NCBI RefSeq assembly: GCF_900537065.1
Contig: NZ_UNRC01000003.1
Span: 272,850-336,849, forward strand
Reading direction: 5' to 3'
DNA: 64,000 nucleotides
From: Sphingorhabdus sp. Alg239-R122
GTDB lineage: Bacteria; Pseudomonadota; Alphaproteobacteria; Sphingomonadales; Sphingomonadaceae
The notes beneath the pieces were generated by a model. That model was given only the letters and a program-made list of their open reading frames with translations. It did no database searches and was not told where the DNA came from. The stretch's first letter is position 1; the number at the start of each line of letters is the position of its first letter. Positions 54,668-64,000 of this stretch are shown here, piece after piece. Position numbers and translations under genes: made by a program.

Positions 54668-57460
54668 ATGACCAAAACACACCACGCAATCCGCCACTCG
54701 CTCCTGCTCGCCGCGAGCATTACCGCAATCGGCATCGCCATGCCCGCACAGGCGGAAGAATGCCTGCTCGACACCAATGATGACGGTGTGCCTGATGCTA
54801 CCGATACCGATGGCGGAGCGACATCGGATGGGACCGATGCGACTCTAGCCTGTGGGACTGACTCGGCGGCCACAGGAGCTGCAGCGGTAGCAATCGGCAA
54901 TTCTTCGCAAGCGACTGGACAATTTGCAGTGGCGATCGGCTCAGATGGTAATGATGCAGGCACTTTTGGCGCGCAAGCACAAGGTGGCGGAACAGTTGCC
55001 ATTGGTGGGGATAGTCTTGCTGATGGGTTTTTGAGTACAGCAGTGGGGTTTAACGCGCAGGCAACGGGTGGTGGGGCTGTGAGTGTTGGGGTAGGCACCA
55101 GAGCGTCTGGAAATGGAAGTACAGGACTCGGAGATGGCGCAGAGGCTATCGCAGATAGAACAACCAGTTTAGGCAGTGGCAGCACAGCAACTATGCAAAA
55201 TGCGACTGCCCTTGGCACTGCGGCAGAGGCAACGGGCTCGGACTCAGTTGCAATCGGCTATCAAACGATGGCTAAAGCGAGTAATACGATCAGTCTTGGT
55301 ACATTGGCCGAGGCATCAGCAAGATCATCGATCGCTATAGGTGCAGATGGTCTGGATTTTGGACCTTTTGGGGCGAAAGCCACTTTTGAAGATAGTATCG
55401 CTATAGGAGCTGACTCTCTAGCGGATAATTTTTGGACACTTGCCATCGGAACTGCAGCGACCGCAACAGGGGAACGAAGTACCGTAATCGGGAATTTTTC
55501 TACAGCAAGCGGGAGCCAGACAGTTGTGGTTGGTACCATGGCACAGGCGACTGGTGAGCTTTCAACAGCCATTGGTTTTCAAAGTGTTGCAGCCAATCTT
55601 GGTGCAGTCGCGGTTGGTGAGTCGGCAGAAGCCATAAATGATAATGCGATCGCCATTGGCATTAACGCAACTTCATCAGGTTCGGGCGGTCTCGCAATTG
55701 GATCATTCTCCGAAACAACTGGACAATTTGCAACCGCAGTGGGAATCTCAGCAGATGTGACTGCAGTGCAGGGTACAGGGATTGGTTCACAGGCAAGTGT
55801 CACAGAAACCAATGGTACAGCAATTGGATCAAGATCGGTTGTCTCCGCACAAAACGCTGTAGCAATTGGGGCATTGTCGGTAGCGGATGACGTAAACATT
55901 GTTTCCGTAGGAAATAATACACTCAAGCGCCGCATCACAAACGTTGCAACTGGGATAGCAGACACCGATGCTGTTAACAAAGCGCAGCTTGATGCGGCAA
56001 TTGTGTCGGTAGCATCAGGTTCTGCTTCCCCTGAGCTTGATGGAACAGGACTCTCCTCTCTCGCCGCCGGCAATGCTGCCCTTGCCTCCGCCAGCAGGAC
56101 CACGGCGGTTGGCGACAATGCGGAAGCGGTTGAGAATGATGCGACAGCCGTTGGTGAGAACTCCGAAGCCAGCGGCACGGCGGCCAGCGCATTTGGTGCG
56201 GACGCTGTCGCTTCCAACGCGCGGACGGTCGCCGTGGGCGCAGAGGCACTGGCTTCCGGTTCAAACAGTATTGCCGTCGGTTCCAGGGCGGAGGCGTCGG
56301 GTATCAATTCGATCGCGCTTGGCCTTGATGCGGCGGCAACCGGCACCAACGCGATGGCTTTGGGCGCGGGTGCGACTGCGATCACTACTTCGACTGCCAT
56401 TGGTCGTCTTTCGAACGCCAGCGGGTCGGCCAGCACGGCGATCGGCCCGTTCAGTACCTCTTCCGGCAGCCAGTCCATGGCGCTTGGCCATAGTGCGAGC
56501 GCGTCAGGCGGCTTTGCCAGCGCAATTGGTTCTTCCGCGCAGGCAATTGGCCTAAGGTCACTCGCGCTTGGCGCAAATTCCATGGCGCTCCACACCAATT
56601 CGATCGCCATCGGTTTCGGGGCCCAGACATTGGGCAACAACACGATTGTAATCGGCACAGGCAACAACAGCTATTACCTTCCAGGTCTTGGTTCCCTGCT
56701 GGCTGGTGGTGAGACTGGCACGCTTGTCATTGACAGCACGGGGCTGGTTTCGGTTGAACCTATTGCCAGCGCGCCTGCCAGTGCACAGGCGCCGTCTGCG
56801 CTTGGGGCCACAGCTTCCACAGCTCCTGTGCAAACACACAGCGCAGCTGCTGTACCCACTCCAACAGGTGGTACGGGCCTTGCATCCAGCGAGGCGGCGC
56901 AGATACAGCGCGACCTGGCCTCTGGTGCAAGCGCCACTGTTTCCGGTACAGTTGACAGTGACGTGACCGCAAGTGCCATTGATGCGCCGCATACGGTGGA
57001 AGCGTCAGAGCGCACGGCGGTGGCGCGCTCCTCGATCAACTCCTCACTCGATAGCGTGGCGCAGGCAGGGGCTTTGAAAATCGCTTCGGCGGGCCTGTCT
57101 GACAGCATTAGCGCGGTGGACATGGGCATGTTCAACGCCCTTGAAGGCCGCACGGCGGCGCTGGAAACACGCACCAGCGCGCTTGAAGGCAGGGTGGGCT
57201 TGCTCGAAGGCGGGCTTGCGCTCAACCGCCGCCATGCCAATGGCGGTATCGCGGCATCGATGGCGATGTCGGGAACGATCATTGTTCCCGACAGTAACTG
57301 GTCACTCAACGCCAATGTTTCCACATTTCAGGGAGAGCAGGGCTTTTCCGGCACGATTGTCGGCAAGGTTACCGAAAAGGTGTATATTTCCGGCGGTATT
57401 GCTGGTTCCACAGCGCCAGGCACAACAGGCGGACGCGTTGGCGTCGCAATCGGGTTCTGA
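54668..57460 (+). CDS. YadA-like trimeric autotransporter adhesin
   Basis: 930 residues: signal peptide (to AQA29), a calcium-binding-like stretch (DTNDDGVPDATDTDGG, 35-50), then many head repeats with the form AIGxxSxAxGxxAxAxG (e.g. GAAAVAIGNSSQATGQFAVAIG), a second repeat block, a short neck/stalk (GRTAALETRTSALEGRVGLLEGGLAL) and the membrane anchor ending GGRVGVAIGF. Three copies form an outer-membrane lollipop that binds surfaces. GAGGGAA precedes the ATG at 54668. Length and repeats point to variable host or surface attachment. Confidence 0.92.
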   Translation: MTKTHHAIRHSLLLAASITAIGIAMPAQAEECLLDTNDDGVPDATDTDGGATSDGTDATLACGTDSAATGAAAVAIGNSSQATGQFAVAIGSDGNDAGTFGAQAQGGGTVAIGGDSLADGFLSTAVGFNAQATGGGAVSVGVGTRASGNGSTGLGDGAEAIADRTTSLGSGSTATMQNATALGTAAEATGSDSVAIGYQTMAKASNTISLGTLAEASARSSIAIGADGLDFGPFGAKATFEDSIAIGADSLADNFWTLAIGTAATATGERSTVIGNFSTASGSQTVVVGTMAQATGELSTAIGFQSVAANLGAVAVGESAEAINDNAIAIGINATSSGSGGLAIGSFSETTGQFATAVGISADVTAVQGTGIGSQASVTETNGTAIGSRSVVSAQNAVAIGALSVADDVNIVSVGNNTLKRRITNVATGIADTDAVNKAQLDAAIVSVASGSASPELDGTGLSSLAAGNAALASASRTTAVGDNAEAVENDATAVGENSEASGTAASAFGADAVASNARTVAVGAEALASGSNSIAVGSRAEASGINSIALGLDAAATGTNAMALGAGATAITTSTAIGRLSNASGSASTAIGPFSTSSGSQSMALGHSASASGGFASAIGSSAQAIGLRSLALGANSMALHTNSIAIGFGAQTLGNNTIVIGTGNNSYYLPGLGSLLAGGETGTLVIDSTGLVSVEPIASAPASAQAPSALGATASTAPVQTHSAAAVPTPTGGTGLASSEAAQIQRDLASGASATVSGTVDSDVTASAIDAPHTVEASERTAVARSSINSSLDSVAQAGALKIASAGLSDSISAVDMGMFNALEGRTAALETRTSALEGRVGLLEGGLALNRRHANGGIAASMAMSGTIIVPDSNWSLNANVSTFQGEQGFSGTIVGKVTEKVYISGGIAGSTAPGTTGGRVGVAIGF

Positions 57461-57485
57461 TCGTGACGAAGTAGTTATAAGATAG

Positions 57486-57513
57486 GGCCGGGGCAGCGAT
57501 GTCCCGGCCTTTT
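57486..57513 (+). terminator. Terminator after the adhesin gene
   Basis: GGCCGGGGCA, GCGA, TGTCCCGGCC then TTTTC. Strong stem, short T run, 25 bases after the stop. Confidence 0.85.
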
Positions 57514-57592
57514 CGATTGGCAGGACTGTCTGCCAATATGGACTTGCCGGATAGCCCGCTTGCTTTATGGTGAAGGGTGCAAAGGTTGATCT

Positions 57593-58927
57593 ATGCAAAG
57601 GGGATGTGGTGTGCGTGCGCTTGATATTCTGAAAACAGGCCGGTGGACGGCATATATCGCGGCGGCTGGGCTCGCGCTTCACGCACCTGCGGCCTATGCG
57701 GATACGGTTGTCGTTACCGCAGGTCATATGGTGGATACGTTGAACGGGACTGTCACTGACAACCCGGTTGTCACGGTTACCGATGGCCGGATTGTTTCCG
57801 TGTCCAGTGGCACTGCGCCGGAAACCGGGCCGGAAACTGGGGATGACGTGCGGCGCGTTGACCTGCCGGGCATGACGATTATGCCCGGACTGATCGACAT
57901 GCATGTGCACCTGACCGGGCTTGCCGAAATCGGTGGATACCGCACGTTCCAATATACCGATGCATTCTGGACCGTGGCGGGCGTCGCCAATGCGCGCGCC
58001 ACTGTTGAAGCAGGCTTTACCACCGTGCGCAACCTCGGGTCTTCCGATTATGCCGATGTCGCATTGAAACAGGGGATAGAGCGCGGGCTTGTGCCGGGGC
58101 CGCGTATTGTGCCGGCAACCTATGCTATCGGTGTGACAGGCGGACATTGCGACAATAATTTCCTGCCACCATCCTATGATGCAAAAAGCGAGGCATTGGC
58201 AGAGGGCAAGGCGGCGCTGAGAGCCAGAGTGCGCGAACACCGCAAATATGGCGCTGAAGTCATCAAGATCTGCGCGACAGGCGGTGTGTTTTCCAAGGGC
58301 ACGACCGTGGGCGAACAACAGATGACCGTGGACGAGATCCGCGATGTGGTCGAGATCGCGCATATACTGGGCATGAAAGTCGCCGCGCACGCGCATGGCA
58401 ATGACGGTATCAAGGCGGCGATACGCGGCGGGGTCGATACCATCGAACATGCCAGTTATCTGGATGATGAGGCGATACGCATGGCAAAAGAAGCGGGCGT
58501 TGCGTTCTCGATGGATATCTACAACACCGAATATACGCTGGCTGAGGGCGAGAAGAACGGCGTGCTGGAAGAATCACTCGCCAAGGAACGGCAGGTGGGC
58601 GGCATCCAGCGCGAAAGCTTCCGCAAGGCCGTGAAGGCGGGCGCGAATGTCGTGTTCGGGTCGGACGCCGCCATTTTCCCGCACGGCCTTAATGCCCGGC
58701 AGCTGCCCGTCATGGTGCGTTTCGGCATGACGCCGGTGCAGGCCTTGCAAGCGGCTACGTCCGAAGCGGCCAGGGCGCTGGGCCGCGAAAATGACGTGGG
58801 CGCGATTGCGGTGGGCCGGTATGGCGACATTATCGCCGTACAGGGCAACCCCACACAGGATGTCAGCATCATGACAAATGTGCGCTTTGTGATGAAAGGC
58901 GGCGAGGTTGTAAAAAACGCGCGCTAA
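57593..58927 (+). CDS. Secreted amidohydrolase (imidazolonepropionase-like)
   Basis: 444 residues with a signal peptide (cleavage near AAYAD). The amidohydrolase metal motifs are MPGLIDMHVHLTG, KICATGG, HAHGNDG, EHASYLDD and GSDAAIFPHG. These enzymes act on amide or ester bonds of small compounds, sometimes dipeptides. AAAGGGG fits a GTG start at 57611 as well as the ATG at 57593, and the start is undecided. Probably periplasmic; substrate unknown. Confidence 0.88.
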   Translation: MQRGCGVRALDILKTGRWTAYIAAAGLALHAPAAYADTVVVTAGHMVDTLNGTVTDNPVVTVTDGRIVSVSSGTAPETGPETGDDVRRVDLPGMTIMPGLIDMHVHLTGLAEIGGYRTFQYTDAFWTVAGVANARATVEAGFTTVRNLGSSDYADVALKQGIERGLVPGPRIVPATYAIGVTGGHCDNNFLPPSYDAKSEALAEGKAALRARVREHRKYGAEVIKICATGGVFSKGTTVGEQQMTVDEIRDVVEIAHILGMKVAAHAHGNDGIKAAIRGGVDTIEHASYLDDEAIRMAKEAGVAFSMDIYNTEYTLAEGEKNGVLEESLAKERQVGGIQRESFRKAVKAGANVVFGSDAAIFPHGLNARQLPVMVRFGMTPVQALQAATSEAARALGRENDVGAIAVGRYGDIIAVQGNPTQDVSIMTNVRFVMKGGEVVKNAR

Positions 58928-59245
58928 GTCAACAGAGCAATGACGCTGGAAGGTCCCGGATAAAATTTGCGCTTGGGCTTTGTGATCATCGACAGGAACG
59001 TGGTTCAAATCCCTTGACCTCTTCCCGAATCCCCGTTAAAGGCCGCGCTTCTGAATGGGTGGGGACACCTTTGGCCGCTGTGCTTTATATATAGATATAT
59101 GTGAAACACGCAGACTTTCGGAAAACTTACATAGGCTAAACACATATCGTTTGGTGCGGACGGGCAAAAGGCTGAGCCTCCGTTATATCCGCGCATCTCC
59201 TGATATGAGTAACCGCAACGCAAAAACTTCTAAGGTGAAGAATTT
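58928..59245 (+). promoter_or_regulatory. Upstream region of the str operon
   Basis: This 318-base stretch has no gene. It should contain the promoter(s) and leader of rpsL-rpsG-fusA-tuf. CTTGAC at 59013-59018 followed 17 bases later by GTTAAA, and TATATATAGATATATG around 59084, are candidate promoter parts, both unproven. GGTTCAAATCC near 59002 resembles a tRNA T-arm but does not fold into a tRNA. Confidence 0.45.
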
Positions 59246-59617
59246 ATGCCAACGATTAACCAACTGGTCCGCAAGGGCCGGGTACCGCAGAAAGTTAAGT
59301 CCAAGGTACCCGCAATGGAACAGAACCCGCAAAAGCGTGGTGTTTGTACCCGTGTTTATACAACAACTCCGAAAAAGCCGAACTCCGCTCTGCGTAAGGT
59401 TGCCAAGGTGCGCCTGACCAACCAGCGTGAAGTTATCAGCTACATTCCCGGCGAAGGCCATAACCTGCAGGAGCACTCTGTTGTGCTTATCCGCGGTGGC
59501 CGTGTTCGCGATCTTCCCGGTGTACGTTACCACGTGCTTCGCGGTGTTCTGGATACCCAGGGCGTTAAAGATCGTAAGCAGTCGCGTTCGAAATATGGCG
59601 CCAAGCGTCCGAAATAA
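59246..59617 (+). CDS. rpsL: Ribosomal protein uS12
   Basis: 123 residues: [38 protein letters not shown] and [29 protein letters not shown], all invariant. It helps decoding accuracy in the 30S subunit and is the streptomycin target; Lys in TPKKPN is the usual sensitive residue. AAGGTGAAG precedes the ATG. First gene of the str operon. Confidence 0.99.
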   Translation: MPTINQLVRKGRVPQKVKSKVPAMEQNPQKRGVCTRVYTTTPKKPNSALRKVAKVRLTNQREVISYIPGEGHNLQEHSVVLIRGGRVRDLPGVRYHVLRGVLDTQGVKDRKQSRSKYGAKRPK

Positions 59618-59636
59618 GATCAGGAGTTATTAAGAA

Positions 59637-60107
59637 ATGGCACGTCGTAGAAGACCAGAGAAACGTATCATCCTTCCTGATCCCAAATTCGGTGATCAGG
59701 TTCTGTCGAAATTCATGAACAACCTTATGCTGGACGGTAAGAAATCAACCGCCGAGCGTATTGTTTACGGTGCATTGGACACCGTGCAGACAAAGGCAAA
59801 GACCGACCCGCTGCAATTGTTCCATGATGCATTGAACAACATCAAGCCAGGTATCGAAGTACGCAGCCGCCGTGTCGGTGGTGCAACGTACCAGGTTCCT
59901 GTAGAGGTGCGCCCTGAGCGTGCACAGGCTCTTGCCATTCGCTGGCTGATTTCTGCTGCGCGTGGACGCAGCGAAACCACCATGTCTGCCCGCCTTTCAG
60001 CGGAAGTCATGGACGCAGCCAATAACCGCGGCAATGCCGTGAAGAAACGTGAAGACACGCACAAAATGGCCGAAGCCAACCGTGCGTTCGCACATTACCG
60101 CTGGTAG
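59637..60107 (+). CDS. rpsG: Ribosomal protein uS7
   Basis: 156 residues: [66 protein letters not shown] and [20 protein letters not shown]. It nucleates the 30S head and binds 16S rRNA. AGGAGT is the ribosome site, and 19 bases separate it from rpsL. Autoregulation, as in E. coli, is possible but not seen. Confidence 0.99.
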   Translation: MARRRRPEKRIILPDPKFGDQVLSKFMNNLMLDGKKSTAERIVYGALDTVQTKAKTDPLQLFHDALNNIKPGIEVRSRRVGGATYQVPVEVRPERAQALAIRWLISAARGRSETTMSARLSAEVMDAANNRGNAVKKREDTHKMAEANRAFAHYRW

Positions 60108-60135
60108 GTTTATCACGCGGTGACTGAAACAGGAT

Positions 60136-60163
60136 AAAGGGGCTGGCGCAAACTGGCCCCTTT
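60136..60163 (+). terminator. Hairpin between rpsG and fusA
   Basis: AAAGGGGC and GCCCCTTT with a 12-base loop, followed by weak T content. Possible attenuator lowering fusA and tuf expression or an mRNA processing site. A second short hairpin (TAGCCC/GGGCTA) lies at 60187-60202 just before the fusA ribosome site. Confidence 0.55.
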
Positions 60164-60222
60164 GCCTATATCGCAGCCAACTTTAATAGCCCTTCCGGGC
60201 TACATCTTCGGAGTAGAACATC

Positions 60223-62316
<2,094 letters not shown>

Positions 62317-62393
62317 TCGAATAAACATCGTTATACGCGCGGCTTCCTTCTCTCGATTCTGTCGGGAAAGAACGCCAAAGCGGCTAACGGGTG

Positions 62394-62399
62394 TTGACA
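62394..62399 (+). promoter_or_regulatory. Possible -35 element before tuf
   Basis: A consensus TTGACA sits 67 bases before the tuf start. No convincing -10 follows at 16-18 bases, so an extra tuf promoter is only a possibility. Confidence 0.3.
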
Positions 62400-62465
62400 G
62401 ATTGTCTTATGCTCGCCAAAGCGCGGCACAGAATTTTTAGTTACGTTAAGTAAAGGTAGGATAAA

Positions 62466-63656
62466 ATGGGTAAAGCTAAGTTTGAGCGGAACAAGCCGCA
62501 CTGCAACATCGGAACCATCGGTCACGTTGACCACGGTAAAACCACACTGACAGCTGCAATCACTAAAGTGCTTGCGGACGCTGGTGACGGCGAAGCTGTT
62601 GATTTCGCAAACATCGATAAAGCTCCTGAAGAGCGTGAGCGCGGCATCACCATTTCAACGGCACACGTTGAATATGAAACCGACGCACGTCACTATGCGC
62701 ACGTCGATTGCCCGGGTCACGCTGACTATGTTAAAAACATGATCACCGGTGCTGCGCAGATGGACGGCGCTATCCTGGTTGTGAACGCTGCTGACGGCCC
62801 AATGCCACAGACGAAAGAGCACATCCTGCTCGCACGTCAGGTTGGTGTGCCTTCGATGGTTGTGTTCCTGAACAAAGTTGATCAGGTTGACGACGAAGAG
62901 CTGCTTGAACTGGTTGAAATGGAAGTTCGCGAACTTCTGAGCGAATATGACTTCCCTGGTGATGATATTCCTATCATCGCTGGCTCAGCTCTTGCTGCGC
63001 TTGAAGGCCGTGACGACAATATCGGTAAAGAAAAAATTCTTGAACTGATGAAAGCTGTTGATGAATTTATCCCGCAGCCTGACCGTCCGGTTGACAAAGA
63101 CTTCCTGATGCCAATCGAGGACGTGTTCTCGATCTCTGGCCGTGGTACCGTTGTTACAGGCCGTGTTGAAACCGGTGTTGTAAATGTTGGTGACGAAGTT
63201 GAAATCGTGGGTATCAAAGATACTTCGAAAACAACCGTGACCGGTGTTGAAATGTTCCGCAAGCTGCTCGACTCGGGTGAAGCTGGCGATAACATCGGCG
63301 CGCTGATCCGCGGTGTTAACCGTGAGGAAGTTGAGCGTGGTCAGGTTCTTTGTAAGCCTGGTTCGATCACACCGCACACAGAGTTTGACGCTGAAGTTTA
63401 CGTGCTTTCAAAAGACGAAGGCGGCCGTCACACGCCATTCTTCGCCAACTACCGCCCACAGTTCTACTTCCGTACAACGGACGTGACGGGTGAAGTTATC
63501 CTTGAAGAGGGTACGGAAATGGTCATGCCTGGTGACAACGTCACAATCGGCGTGAAGCTGATTGCACCTATCGCAATGGATGCGGGTCTCCGCTTCGCTA
63601 TCCGCGAAGGTGGCCGTACTGTTGGATCAGGGGTTGTCAGCACGATCAAAGCGTAA
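62466..63656 (+). CDS. tuf: Elongation factor Tu
   Basis: 396 residues. [12 protein letters not shown] (19-30), [12 protein letters not shown] and NKVDQVDD are the GTPase motifs; domains 2 and 3 end [14 protein letters not shown]. It delivers aminoacyl-tRNA to the ribosome. GTAGGATAAA lies before the ATG. 149 bases separate it from fusA. Confidence 0.98.
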   Translation: MGKAKFERNKPHCNIGTIGHVDHGKTTLTAAITKVLADAGDGEAVDFANIDKAPEERERGITISTAHVEYETDARHYAHVDCPGHADYVKNMITGAAQMDGAILVVNAADGPMPQTKEHILLARQVGVPSMVVFLNKVDQVDDEELLELVEMEVRELLSEYDFPGDDIPIIAGSALAALEGRDDNIGKEKILELMKAVDEFIPQPDRPVDKDFLMPIEDVFSISGRGTVVTGRVETGVVNVGDEVEIVGIKDTSKTTVTGVEMFRKLLDSGEAGDNIGALIRGVNREEVERGQVLCKPGSITPHTEFDAEVYVLSKDEGGRHTPFFANYRPQFYFRTTDVTGEVILEEGTEMVMPGDNVTIGVKLIAPIAMDAGLRFAIREGGRTVGSGVVSTIKA

Positions 63657-63669
63657 TATAGGACGCATC

Positions 63670-63706
63670 GCTGCCCGGATCTTTTGATTCGGGCAGCCAG
63701 TTTTTT
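63670..63706 (+). terminator. Terminator after tuf
   Basis: GCTGCCCG and CGGGCAGC around a 12-base loop, then CAG and six T. It separates the str genes from the S10 operon starting at rpsJ. Confidence 0.85.
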
Positions 63707-63801
63707 GCCGCTCTGGCTTGGCGTTTCGTTTGGAACGCAAAATCGGGGCGGTTTATTTTTGGCTCTTTCGCATCGATAGAATACGGGATTTGGTATAAAC
63801 C

Positions 63802-64000
63802 ATGGAAACGCAAAATATTCGCATTCGCCTTAAGGCATTTGATCACCGCGTACTCGATCAGGCAACTGGCGATATCGCGGACACCGCACGCCGCACAGGT
63901 GCTCTCATTCGTGGACCAATTCCTCTACCGACGCGTATTGAGAAATTTACCGTGAACCGCGGACCGCACATTGACAAAAAGTCACGTGAGCAGTTCGAGG
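63802..64000 (+). CDS. rpsJ: Ribosomal protein uS10, 5' part
   Basis: [66 protein letters not shown] is a standard uS10 N-terminus (66 residues visible); the window ends within it. S10 is in the 30S head and, as NusE, in antitermination. It follows tuf by 145 bases with a terminator between. It likely starts the S10-spc ribosomal operon. Confidence 0.97.
   Translation, partial: METQNIRIRLKAFDHRVLDQATGDIADTARRTGALIRGPIPLPTRIEKFTVNRGPHIDKKSREQFE

Noticed and set aside
55579..56667. Long minus-strand frame inside the adhesin gene
   Set aside because: It is the antisense of the repetitive head region and yields low-complexity Ala/Pro/Ile text with no start context.
58986..59022. tRNA-like T-arm GGTTCAAATCC
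   Set aside because: The arms around it do not pair as a T-stem, and no anticodon or acceptor stem could be built.

Overview
The window looks like chromosomal DNA of an alphaproteobacterium, most likely from the order Sphingomonadales. The evidence is a moderate GC content judged by eye, a GAAC-N7-GAAC (alphaproteobacterial LexA-type) box in front of uvrA, a str operon with rpsL-rpsG-fusA-tuf-rpsJ, polyhydroxyalkanoate genes, and many small protein families common in sphingomonads. The order-level placement is inference, because no rRNA gene is present. No tRNA, rRNA, CRISPR array or complete insertion sequence was recognised.

Layout: 1-1188 is the end-truncated MATE efflux gene. 1458-6342 is a vitamin B12 uptake unit: promoter, cobalamin riboswitch, then btuB-btuF-btuC-btuD with start/stop codons touching or overlapping. 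6345-14640 holds a DUF1579-like secreted protein, a soluble globin-type chemoreceptor, uvrA under an SOS box, several small enzymes and membrane proteins, and a cold-shock protein. 14753-16534 is isocitrate lyase behind a 26-bp perfect palindrome. 16652-20542 is a cluster of small MAPEG, YHS and YCII proteins with AraC and TetR regulators. Three hairpins with the same loop lie here, and the TetR/YCII divergent promoter carries a perfect inverted repeat. 20543-21300 has no convincing gene but contains DnaA-box-like sites.

21301-31566 runs through argG, cfa, a molybdopterin oxidoreductase with its cytochrome b, rlmN, an atypical TIR/deoxyribosyltransferase-like orphan gene (27938-28567), small proteins and dnaN. 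31599-43273 is metabolic and mostly on the minus strand: a D-aminoacylase-type amidohydrolase, a PQQ dehydrogenase overlapping a ferredoxin-NADP reductase, a beta-propeller lipoprotein, the phaC-phaZ pair, a third MAPEG protein and a long-chain-alcohol-oxidase-like GMC enzyme.

43443-50048 is the accessory part. An isolated phage-tailspike-like gene, a MITE-like inverted repeat, and (after lepA) a restriction-modification island of an HNH nuclease, Vsr and a cytosine-C5 methyltransferase with its own HTH domain and an inverted repeat at its promoter. 50140-58927 holds PAS and HTH proteins, a YCII-SRPBCC-ArsR unit with a palindromic operator, a large YadA-like trimeric adhesin and a secreted amidohydrolase. 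58928-64000 is the str operon, leaving the window inside rpsJ.

The best candidates for something undescribed are the orphan TIR-like gene with a C-terminal membrane helix, the tailspike with the adjoining MITE-like element, the self-regulating methyltransferase island, the conserved-loop hairpins and the HTH protein with a palindromic operator at 51820-51842.
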